From Trichomonas vaginalis G3 (Eukaryota > Parabasalia > Trichomonadida > Trichomonadidae), in the NCBI RefSeq assembly GCF_026262505.1, contig NC_067207.1, positions 3,666,252-3,730,251 of the forward strand: a DNA stretch of 64,000 nt, given 5' to 3'. The notes beneath the pieces are model-generated. The model was not told the DNA's origin, did not search any database, and saw only the letters and a program-made list of their open reading frames with translations. Shown one piece after another: positions 54,118 to 64,000 of the stretch. Both the position numbers and the translations under genes were made by a program. Within the stretch, counting starts at the first letter, position 1. Each line of letters opens with the position of its first letter.

Positions 54118-54740
54118 TTACAGAAGGCGAAGCAGAACTAACTCAGTATGGATTGTATTACAACGGCAAAGGATTTCATATGAAAGCAGGTTCATCAATC
54201 ACGTTCCAAGTTTCATTTAACCAAACAGGAAATAGTGCTGGTTTTATTGGAGGTAAATCGGTGAATGGTGGTCATTTGATGTCTTGGAATCAACAGCAGT
54301 ATCTTCCTTTCTAATGAACTGAGACGATTGATAGGAAACAAGTTCTATCAATCACCTCTTGGTGGAATTAAATACTTTGTAAACAAATCAAAACATTCAT
54401 TTCGCCTTCATTGCTTTCAGGATTACTTGCCTTCAGGGAAGTTGTCGAAGGCGAAATTTGTCTTTAAGGATTACTTGCTGATGGCAATCTTATAGCTTAT
54501 TTACTGTTCCTTCAGAAGATGAATATGGGAACGTAATTTCCCCAATAACACCAATCACTCCAGATGAAGAAGGAGATAAAGATGGCAAAACACCAGATCC
54601 GAAAAATTCAAAATCAAGCGAATGTGGAAGTTTGAAAGATAATATTTATCTTTATTCTTTTATGAACGGTAAATCAAACATGAAAGATATTCTAAACTCC
54701 AAAAGCCATAGGAAGTTTAATATTTCCGAATGATATTTGA
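54118..54740 (+). pseudogene. Fragments of a surface-protein gene
   Basis: Plus-strand fragments in different frames: a Gly/Asn-rich piece with GGKSVNGGHLMSW near 54250 and a Thr/Pro/Asp-rich piece with SPITPITPDEEGDKDGK near 54540, as in the stalks of trichomonad surface proteins. Stops separate them. Confidence 0.5.
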
Positions 54741-55147
54741 ATTACTGATTTGATTACACGAATTAAATTTCATTAAAAATGCTTATTTTATGATTCTTTG
54801 TGGCAAAATATAGACTATTGACGATAATCTCTTTTTATTAATTGTATGACTTCTATCAAAATTTTAACTGTATATACGACTTTTGTAATTAAAATCTTTT
54901 ACTATTTTTTTGCTGAACATTATGTATATATCCATGAGAATGATAATTGGTTTTCTTTACCTCTTATATTGTTTCTTTGGCTTATTTTAAATTATGTAAG
55001 TTCTCAAAATTTGATGTAGATTTTCTGAAGTTTACAATTTTACATCATTCGTTTTCCTTTCGAGTCGGAGAACGAAATTAGATTCATTAGTTCAAAAATC
55101 CGATCGATATTCTGAAATGATAAAAGAAGAAGATAATACAAGAATTG

Positions 55148-56167
55148 ATGCATCAAGAATGGACAGAGTTTTTCACAAGTTCCGAACAAGGAACAAAATA
55201 CTCTTCAAAAAACGAAAAACTTAGTTCAAGGGATCCAAATTATTATATAAGCTTTTGTAATTTTGGTACATTACTCATAGAAGGTGCCATTAACTTTACG
55301 ACTTCGAAAAATACCACGAAAACTCTTATTGAAGCGTCGAATTTTAATAATTGCACAAATACCAAAAGAAGAGGAGGAATTTTATACTTCTCCACAGAAG
55401 GCGAATGTGTTCAAAATCGAATTTGTAGTTTAAAATCTAATTCTGCTTATAGATATATGTATTGTTATGTTGATGTTAGTGAGTTTGGTGCGTATAAGAA
55501 TAAAATTCTTAATTCTCTTATTTCTGAAAGTGGAAATTTATATAATTATACACATGATAATATTTATCTAAAAAATGGAGAAGCTGAAATAAATTCTATA
55601 AATATTTCATATAATAATTTAGAATATCTGAATTTATTAAGCATATCCGACTATTATTCTTCATCAAGAGCATCATTTTCAACACTTATTAATAATACTG
55701 ATACACTTCAAAAAAATTATGATCGATTTGCTTATATTTCTTATTCACAGAAAACATTTTTGATCAAGTCATGCAACTACTTAAGTAACAATTTAATTGT
55801 AATAATAGGTGCTTCTATGGCAAATTTCAAATTAGTTAATTGTAGTTTCATCAATAACACAGGTAGATATTTTTATATTGCTCAATATACTTATCCAGAT
55901 GCATCTTATGAGTCACAACATAGTATAATTGATGGATGTTACATTGATGAAAGTAATCCTAGAAATTTTTGGAATGTTTATTTCACAAACAATAGAGCAA
56001 ATCCATTCGAAATAGAATTTCCAAATTTAACATGTGAATTTGATATTCCTAAATCAAAGAATGAAGAAGAAAATGAAATCATTTATTTAAATAGAAAGAA
56101 AAGAATTTTAAAAAATCTTCATTTTTTGTTCTTCCAATCATTTGTTATTATTTCTCGAAAGAAGTAA
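55148..56167 (+). CDS. Pmp-like beta-helix surface protein, probably a 5'-damaged copy
   Basis: About 339 codons. Repeating INNT, NCSFINN, GGILYF and DGCYIDE motifs mark the parallel beta-helix (Pmp-like) repeats of a large trichomonad surface family. The C-terminal part (FEIEFPNLTCEFDIPKSKN) normally leads to a Thr/Pro stalk and membrane helix; here it runs into a Lys-rich end with no anchor. Upstream, a family-like opening (SFSFRVGERN near 55040) is in another frame. It is more likely a decaying copy than a working gene. Confidence 0.55.
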   Translation: MHQEWTEFFTSSEQGTKYSSKNEKLSSRDPNYYISFCNFGTLLIEGAINFTTSKNTTKTLIEASNFNNCTNTKRRGGILYFSTEGECVQNRICSLKSNSAYRYMYCYVDVSEFGAYKNKILNSLISESGNLYNYTHDNIYLKNGEAEINSINISYNNLEYLNLLSISDYYSSSRASFSTLINNTDTLQKNYDRFAYISYSQKTFLIKSCNYLSNNLIVIIGASMANFKLVNCSFINNTGRYFYIAQYTYPDASYESQHSIIDGCYIDESNPRNFWNVYFTNNRANPFEIEFPNLTCEFDIPKSKNEEENEIIYLNRKKRILKNLHFLFFQSFVIISRKK

Positions 56168-56199
56168 AATATATCCATATAATAAGCGTTAAAGAAGTA

Positions 56200-56654
56200 A
56201 TTGTAAACGTCGCGAATTGTAATTTTATCAATAATTCAAGAAGAAATAGTTATTTTTATCAAAGTTCTTCATTTTCAGGAAATATTACAATTGATGGATG
56301 TTACATTGATGAAAATGATCATCGAATACATAGACCAGTTAGTTTCACAAACAATGTAACAAATCCAATAAAAATTGAAATACCACATTTGTCATGTGTA
56401 TTTGATATTCTTAAATCAATGAATGAGGAGGAAATCGGAATCGAATATTTCAACATAATTAAAAATCTTCATTTATTTCTCGATTTATTTATGCCAATTG
56501 TTATTGAAAATATATATTCTATTCATAATCTTTCTTACTTTTCAACATATCTTTGTGAAGTGAAGTTTCCTATTATAGATAAAAAACTCTCGAGATCTGC
56601 TACAGATGACGCTCATAATTTATCATGTTCTATTCGACCAAGGCGGCAATTTTG
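56200..56654 (+). pseudogene. Second, partial copy of the Pmp-like 3' region
   Basis: It repeats the end of the preceding gene: NFINNS, ITIDGCYIDEND, FTNNVTNPIKIEIPHLSC and FDILKSMNEE are diverged versions of that gene's C-terminal motifs. It is an old tandem duplicate or two merged fragments. Confidence 0.6.
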
Positions 56655-56838
56655 ATGATATGAACAAAAGAAGTTATTATCTGTTACAAAAATAGAAATA
56701 GAAAAACTCATGAATTCTTATTAGTATGAATTCTTTAATTCTGATGATAATAAATATAAAAAATATGATCATTACAGTTACAAAAAACTTAAAACAAAAT
56801 AATATTTTTATACAAGAAAAAAATAAACAAATAAAAAG

Positions 56839-59800
56839 TTATCTTTCAATTGGTTCTACTGAGTAGTAGCTTCCAATTATTGGATCTTTCTTACTAACAA
56901 ACTTTGCTCCAATTGAAGCAACTTGGTTGTAGACATTCTCAGTGATACAAGCCATTCCTGACTCACCAATCATTGACAGTCTACTTGCTTTGTCAAACAA
57001 CTCTCCGACACAAGCAATTTCTTTAACATCTCCTTTTGTTTCACAAATATTTATTGACTGATTTGTGTCAACACCAATTGTTATCTCTCCAAAGAATGTC
57101 GGATCATCGAAACTGCTCAAAACATCATCAATATACCTAAATATATCCATCGGAGCATTTTTATTTGAGGAGATAATGCAATACATTCCTTGAGCGAAAA
57201 ACAATCTTTGCAGTGTTTCGTATTTCTTCAAATTCTCATCAATTTTATCTAATATCTGTTTCCTTTGTTTCATAACAGCTGTTGGAGCCAAAGAGTTGGA
57301 AAATTGAACTAATCTCATTGTGCAAATCGAGCAATCATTCAATGTCAAACTATGATTTTCATTATTTAATATAGGAGGTCTTAAATTGTTTTGTAAATTA
57401 TCATTTCCTCCTTTGAGGATTCCTATCTTCTTCTGTTTCGCGAGAACAGTTGAAAAATCAGTCAAAACAAAAGCAAACAATGAGTTCTTGCTGTGTTGTG
57501 AATTCGTCAAAATTGGTAAAACATCGCATTCTATTTCTTGACCGTTTTCTTTTCTGAATTTTGCAGAAATATTATCGAAAACAATTGTTTGTGAATTATG
57601 AGCATTTTCATCATTTTTAGTGACTAATGATTGTCTATTAGATTTTCCATTTCCTCCATGATTTAGTTTAGATTTCATTTCATTGTAATGGAAGACATTT
57701 TGGAGTTTATCAACATCAGTAATCATCGCAATATTTTGACCAATAATATGCGAGATTTCATAAGTAAATACAATCTGGAATGATGAATTCACATTAACAA
57801 TAACTCCATCACTTGTTGTGAATATTAATGGATGAGAAGTGTTTGCAAGTAAAGTTGCTGTTTCTGACATTTTCGCCAGTTTTTGAGAGATTTTTCTATT
57901 CAACAAAATCATCATCAAATCATCATTATTTACAGCATCAACGGGAGGAACTCTTAGTATGAATTCTATCATTGTTTTATAAGTCATTCTCATAAACCAA
58001 TATCTATAGATAGCGAAGAACAAAGTAATAAAAGTCAAAAATGTTCCTGAAGATGCCAAAACAGTTACAAACATATCTTGTTGTTCATCAGTTTTATCTG
58101 CTTGATCCAACAACAAATCAATGACTTCTTCCATCTGTGGATATAAATGTGCATTTAAAAAGTGAAAAGTATTAATAAAAGCTGTATCACTCAACATTGT
58201 TGTTGATTGATATTGTACTTGTATATCAGTAATCATGTTATAGAATGCGGAAACACCGCTATCCAATGACAAACAAGAATAAGATTCATGATAAGTTGCA
58301 TCTTTCAAAGAGAAATTACATGGTGAATCTTCTCTTATTCTATTAATTTCTTCCAAAATGTCACCAGATCCATAATAACCAATACTTGCTTGCTGGTGTG
58401 CTTCTGTGAATTCTTGTTGTGCTTGTGTTGATCTCATTCTAAATTGAAATCCCAATCTCATTATATTCATGTTGTTTCTGAAATTAGAGAAAACATTTGA
58501 AACAACTAAAGTATAAATAGATTCAACAGCTTTAACTTTCCTTATTGTTGCTTCTAACAAAGTATTTCCTAAGCCTTGATAATTCTTTGATTCTGTCTAA
58601 CTCTCATAATAAACAAACCAATGAAAACTAAACAAAACAAAGTCAAAAACATTTCAATCAAATACAAAACAGTTGTTTTAACTGTTGATCTTTCTGTTTT
58701 CGAAATAGAAGCAGCTAAATTAGGAGCATCCGTTGATATCTGTGCAATGAAAATATTTGATGAACATGCATCAAAAACTTCAGGAGGGAATTTCTTACAA
58801 CTTTTCACTGTTTTTGAAATTTTCGAATTAAACAATAGAACTAAAACTAATTCACTAATTAAAAAGAAAGCTGAATAAACAATGAAGATAACAATAAAAG
58901 ATTCTAAATGAAAAGTACCAACAGAATTAGAAACATCTGTTACAAATGTTCTTGAAAAATTAAAAATATTATCAACAATTGTTGAAGAGAAAAATATACT
59001 GTCATAAGACATTGTATTTCTTGTAATTGTGTTGCTTTCTGTACTAGCAATTACATGAGTGTTTGTAAGGAATTCAGCAATGATGAATGCCAATGATTCT
59101 TGACCTGCATCGACTTGGCCAAAACTAGCATTTGTGTAAGAAATATTAAAGCTTTGATTAAACAAGAAATTAATTGATTCCGTTAAATCTTCATTATCAA
59201 TTATTTCATTTATCATTCCATTATAAACATTTGTCATTATATTTGTTCCTTCTTCAGTTATTTCATGCGCGAGATCAAGGAAAGACATATTAGGATCAAT
59301 CATATATTTTGTGTGATTTACTCTGTCTGTTCCTATTGCTTCATCCATTTCATAAATGTCTTCAACAGCTCCATTCGCATTTGCAAGATCAAAAAGCAAA
59401 ACTTAGCATTGCCAATGTAGTTGCTTCACCAATATCAGATGTGTTCTTTATCAAATGTATTCTTGTAACTGTACCAGAAAACAAACCTGTAAAATACATG
59501 GCCAAAACTGTCCAAAGAATCCAAAAAGCCAAAAATTTGATGATTGACAAAACCAAAATCAAAGGTAAAGCAAATGTTAAATGATTAGAAATAGCACGTT
59601 GATATTCCAATCTTAATCTTGGATGTTCAACTAATTGTCCTAAAGCATCTTCTTTTGCTTTGACATCTAAATCATCCATTGTTGAAATGTTCGATTTCGA
59701 GATAACTTTTGCGGCGTATTCAGGGAAAATGTGGAGGAAATTAAGGGAAGCAGTATCGTATCTATATACTTTACCATCTTGTAGTTGTAGAGCTGAATAA

Positions 59801-61323
59801 TGCCAAAAAGCAGCATTGTCAAAGTCACTTTTGCATTCAACTAAAAAGTGAGCGTATTCTTCAGCCAACAAAGCGTTTCTTGGATACTTCGTGAGTGCAT
59901 CTTGTCAATGTCCCATGCAATCTTCCTTTTGACGGTTGATTGGCTCCATAATCGAAGGTGCGAAGAAATCATTATTATTCTGGATGTATTTCCAAGCGGC
60001 TCTGATTGTCATTTCCAGTTTCTTCGTTTCATCTCTCAATGGCATCAACTCATCTACTGTGCAAAGTGGTTGTCTGCCGGTCTCTGCTATTCTAAGTTGA
60101 TAAAAAAGAAAACTTTCTGACATCGACAAACTTGTTGCGTTTCTAAGCATCGCTAATTGGGCTGTAAACTGTGGTTGAAGCTCTTGGAAGTAACAAACAA
60201 ACTTGGCAACCTCTAATCTGACCGTGTAATTGTTTGTTCCTTGTACAATCATTTCAATAATTTTGCCTGAGATAAAAGATGGATCGTTTTGGGATACGGC
60301 CAATCTAAGTTGCTTTATGGCAAGCCTGTCATTAACAAATTCTTCTTTTCGGATAATCTTTTTGGAGACAAATTTGAGAATTATGTGGAAAACTATGGAA
60401 CTGATCAGAAAAGAAACCAAAACAAGTACATATCTTAGATAACCAAGATTTCCGCCTATAAAGAAACCGATGGAACCGAAGATGCAACTTGTTAATGTGG
60501 CCGCAGCAATAGTTGTAACGTATAAGTACGCAAATGGGAAATTAAATATGAGGAAGAGCAAAAATAAGTCTAAAACGATGTTGAGGGCTCCAACGAAATA
60601 TGGAAAATTGACATTAAAATCTTTCGAAATCCAGATCAAAAAAGCTAAGAAAGAATTAAAGAGATATGTAAAGAAGATCGGTTTGGATTCGAAGTAAACG
60701 CATACAGAATCATGGAAAAAGATTGTACTGGAAGAAAATAATGTCGAAAAGTAAAAAATTCCAATGAAACAAGCCCACAAGATGAACGTAAGTAAAAGTA
60801 GAACTATTGTTGATAGCGTTGACGCAAGTTGATTGATCATGGCTGTAAGAATGGAACCGGCATTTGAAGATAAAGGAAGAATCACAAGAGGTATGAAGAA
60901 ATGCATTATTATATTCATAGCGGCTATTTCGACCTTAGTTATTGTACCTTTTAATTTGTATCTAATAACAGTTGCAATGAAAAAGAAAAGGGCTACGTAT
61001 CCTACTGCAATAACGATAATCTCTAAAGTAATATGTGTAGTATTGTATGATGGATACGAAAACAAAAAGATAGACGCTATAATTTGGTCAATCTGGTAGT
61101 TTGCATATAGATTGGGGAAAACTGATATGAGAATGTGCTGAATTATTGCAAATAGAAGCGTGATGTATGTGATTGCCCTATATGAAAACGTTGATCTTTG
61201 TAGTACGGAGAAGAATGGGAATATTTTAAGAGCGAAAGAATTAACTGACAACGCTTTCTTCCTAACTTCTGGATGCTGATCAAGCCGAGATGATGTTGCA
61301 CTGGATGATCTGCGAGAAGTCAT
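56839..61323 (-). pseudogene. Multi-pass adenylyl/guanylyl cyclase family gene, inactivated
   Basis: The locus spans about 1,495 codons, usual for the large trichomonad family of multi-membrane-span receptors with PAS and cyclase domains. From ATG 61323: Ser-rich cytosolic start, about ten membrane helices, a helical middle, further helices, a PAS-like region (TSDGVIVNVNSSFQIVF, about 57790-57850) and a C-terminal region where the cyclase domain should be. That last region keeps the outline but I see no catalytic metal-binding Asp pair. An in-frame TGA near 59905, a frameshift near 59395 in a T-run and another near 58580 break the frame, giving four open pieces. Probably a pseudogene; assembly error in homopolymers is the alternative for the two shifts. 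Confidence 0.8.
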
Positions 61324-61374
61324 TGGTTTGAAATAGAAATGTAAACTATTGATTTCTATGAAACATGAATTCAA

Positions 61375-62181
61375 ACTGTTATTGAATTTATAAATTGAAA
61401 GCTTACATTTGATTTGAAATTAATTTTTGTGAAGGGGTACATTTTGATACTATTTTTATATTATGTTAGTATAACATTTTTAAAGTGTGGCAAATTTTCA
61501 ATAAGTCCGTTATCTGGGCAAACTATCAACAAAGATTATCCATATCTAATGAATTATTATTTTTGAATTTCGCTAATTTCGGCTTTTTGATTGATTCGGT
61601 ATTGGATTTTTCTGAAAATGAAAATTTATGTTCAATATATAAGAAGAATAGGGAAAATTTCATTAAAATTCAAAAAATAATTTGATTCTGAAGAAACCAA
61701 AAGATTTCACCTTTTTTAACCCAAATGAATAGATATGATTCAATTAATCAGCTCATCATCCTTCTGTCGAAAACTGCCATTTGGACAGTTATAATTGCAC
61801 ATTTTTGGCCTCGTCAAGATATAAAATATATCAAAACGTTATATTTGATTTCGCTATATTAAGAATAAATAGAAATTCATATGAATTGTATGTGCACTAT
61901 CGCAATAGAAGATAGATTAAGATACAACAAGAAAAATGAACAAATTTTGTTCAAACTTCTATTTTATCTAATCTTATCTTAACTGTGATACTGTTCATAC
62001 TGATTATATTCGTTTTATATATACAAAACTTGGGATTTTTCTTATAGTTATGTGCAAATCGAAACATAATTCCTGAATTACTATAGTTGTATCCTGTTTT
62101 TCAATATCTTGGATAATTACGCTTCTAAAGTGCCAAATTGACACGGATTAAACCAGAAAGATATTTCAATTCAGTTTGTTA
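61375..62181. other. AT-rich spacer, no gene seen
   Basis: Short frames only. It ends with GTTTGTTA (62174-62181), the left target duplication of the next element. Confidence 0.6.
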
Positions 62182-63104
62182 AAAGGTAACTAAACTCCTT
62201 TCGCCGATCCGATTTGCTCCATATTTAAAATATAGCTTGCATATGTAGAAGAAAAGCTAATTTTGAAGTACGCCCGAAATCCACCAACAGGATTTCGAGC
62301 TACTAAAAAGGTACTTTTAAATGTGATTTTTTTTATAAAAAATTAAATTTATTTTAAGATCAGACTAAAAACTAATTTTATGGAAAATCTATATCGACAA
62401 ATTTATTATTTATTGGGTATATAGATTTTTTGATTATGGCGATTATGTCTGATATGCTTCCAATAAGCCAAAACACATTTCATACTGATTTCTATAAAAG
62501 GTATCTTTATTATAGAAGTGTAAGCTATATCTGTTTGTTTTTTTATTATAACAAATTCAAAATTCTCTTATAAGGACTAGATGAAATCTGTATTATTAAA
62601 TCATTAGCTAAATGAAGGTTTAAATAGAAAGTAAATATCAATTTATATGATACTGAAACCAAATAGTTCTTTTAATAAAAGATAACACGCTGAAAATTAT
62701 TGAGTATTTGCAAATCTCAAAAATCTATTGGTGAATTTGGCTCAACTTTTAAAATTATAACATCCATATCAAATCATAAAAGCAGACAAAAATTAAAGCC
62801 AAACCTATCGGCCAATTTTTTTTTGATATTTTGATTTTTGAGGTATACTTTTAAAAGTGGATTTAAAGCACTTATGAAAAAACATTAACTTCTGTCGTTA
62901 TGATTATTGATTTAGACAATAATGATTTTAATCTTTGATTATCAAAACACTAAAGTCATCTTTTTAACATTTGCTTGGTAGCATTAACTCAAGTCTAAAG
63001 TACTATTTTATGTGGCACTCTTAGAATTTTTGTATTCATTGTACACGCTGAAATAGTACCATTAAAGTTATGGCGGACTTTCAAAAAATAGTTTGGTCAC
63101 CTTT
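62182..63104. mobile_element. Uninterrupted copy of the 0.92-kb AAAGGT element
   Basis: 923 bp with ends AAAGGTAACTAAACTC and the complement of AAAGGTGACCAAACT, and a perfect 8-bp duplication GTTTGTTA (62174-62181 and 63105-63112). It is nearly identical to the element at 7033-9555 and shows the empty ATTTCGAG site. No coding capacity. Confidence 0.92.
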
Positions 63105-63292
63105 GTTTGTTAATTATTTCTTATTAGTTTTTTTTCAATATCTTGGATTCTTTGTGATAAAACAAGACCAAGATCTCAAATGCTATTGTGTTAAAAATTC
63201 CGGTTCGAAAGTTTTGTCAACATGAATAGGCAAAATCGCAACCGAATTTTTAAATCTAGATTTTGATGATAAATTGTGATTTTTAGCTTAAA

Positions 63293-63424
63293 TCGCGATT
63301 TTTAAAAAATCGCGAACAGAATTTTTTCGCGATTTATTAATAAATCGCGATTTGAACGATAAATTTCGATTTTTTTAAAAAATCGCGATTCGGGAAAAAA
63401 TTGCGACTTTTTGAAAAATCGCGA
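63293..63424. repeat. Cluster of TCGCGA palindromes
   Basis: Six exact TCGCGA sites (63293, 63310, 63327, 63345, 63383, 63419), most inside AAATCGCGATTT-like longer palindromes, with degenerate ones around them. CpG-rich palindromes are otherwise very rare in this DNA. Confidence 0.85.
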
Positions 63425-63432
63425 ACTTTCAA

Positions 63433-64000
63433 AAAAATCACGTCCTTAATTTTGGTCTTTTTCGGAGTGATAAGTCGTCCTTTAAGTAATATTTTTTTCT
63501 CGAATTGCTAATTGAAAAATTAAATTCGAGAAAAGAGATTACAATAGTATTGTATGGACTATAATCCTACTACTATAACACTTTTTTTGTGAAAATCACA
63601 CTTTTTTAAAAAAAGATATCAAATTGAAAAAAATTATTCTTATATTTACTTATACTGTAGGGCACATTCATTGGTTATGAAAATCACATAGTATGAATAC
63701 TCAATCCCAAATATCTTAAAAAAATATTCTAAAATATTAGACTCGATTTTAGCAATTGTATTCTAATCATAATATAATGCCCGAGTATATTATATAAATA
63801 GAACAAATATTAGTAAATTCAATTTTTTTTTTCAGATCGCAAATTATCTAATACAAATATTCATAAAAATCACATACAGTATATTTGCATTCAATGTCAA
63901 ATATAATAGCTATCTAATACTTTCGAAAAATTGAGCTTTTGAATATTTTATAAAATTTCTGGTCCAAAAATTGTGCTTTCACAATATTTTGATGATATCT
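63433..64000. other. AT-rich DNA to the window edge, no gene seen
   Basis: One inverted pair CTCGAATT...AATTCGAG occurs near 63498-63535; nothing else stands out. Confidence 0.6.

Noticed and set aside
60230-61099. Several plus-strand frames opposite the cyclase-family gene
   Set aside because: They mirror membrane-helix codons of the minus-strand gene and have no independent features.

Overview
The window looks like nuclear DNA of a parabasalid protist, closest in character to Trichomonas vaginalis or a near relative. It is AT-rich, its genes appear intronless with very short leaders and TCA-type initiator motifs close to the start codon, and it mixes BspA-like surface proteins, histidine acid phosphatase, PH-AGC kinase, Rab, SNARE and giant nucleotide-cyclase family genes with many DNA transposons and one Maverick/Polinton. 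The assignment rests on gene content and style, not on a database match.

Layout. 1-5.5 kb: the end of a large unrecognised helical protein, then a BspA-like leucine-rich-repeat surface protein on the minus strand. 7.0-9.6 kb: a 0.92-kb element (8-bp TSD ATTTTTTT) interrupted by a 1.6-kb non-autonomous hAT-type element (8-bp TSD ATTTCGAG). 11.9-16.1 kb: a 1.0-kb element (TSD GTTTCTTA) interrupted by a 3.2-kb hAT element with an intact 663-residue transposase (TSD CACCGGAG). 16.1-20.3 kb: an armadillo-like gene whose only upstream ATG lies in the transposon terminus, a surface-protein relic, and a histidine acid phosphatase homologue lacking its catalytic signature residues.

20,932-41,573: one Maverick/Polinton of 20,642 bp with 409-bp terminal inverted repeats that look identical and a perfect 6-bp target duplication AATTCA. 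The left half holds morphogenesis genes (major capsid protein, packaging ATPase, small amphipathic proteins, a very long tail-fibre-like protein). The middle holds a KilA-N protein and a primase-helicase region. The right half, on the minus strand, holds the integrase and protein-primed DNA polymerase B regions. Ends and order look whole, but several long genes are broken (roughly six to ten breaks in all), so it is treated as a young fossil.

41.7-64 kb: another terminal-repeat element with three strong hairpins, a lone PH-domain gene, a second copy of the 1.0-kb transposon in the opposite orientation, a second armadillo-like gene, an ankyrin pseudogene carrying a piece of the nearby AGC kinase, a Q-SNARE, a secreted-protein-like gene head to head with a Rab-like GTPase, the PH-AGC kinase, an MFSD5-like transporter, surface-protein relics, a nucleotide-cyclase-family pseudogene with three breaks, and an uninterrupted copy of the 0.92-kb element.

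The most unusual observations are the phage tail-fibre-like protein with six near-identical 57-residue repeats in a eukaryotic Polinton, small GC-rich palindromic modules inserted in Polinton coding sequence, a repeated GTGAC-iteron block in its non-coding DNA, an HNH-like zinc motif inside its polymerase region, hairpin arrays inside two non-autonomous transposons, and two nested hAT-class insertions whose boundaries read to the base.
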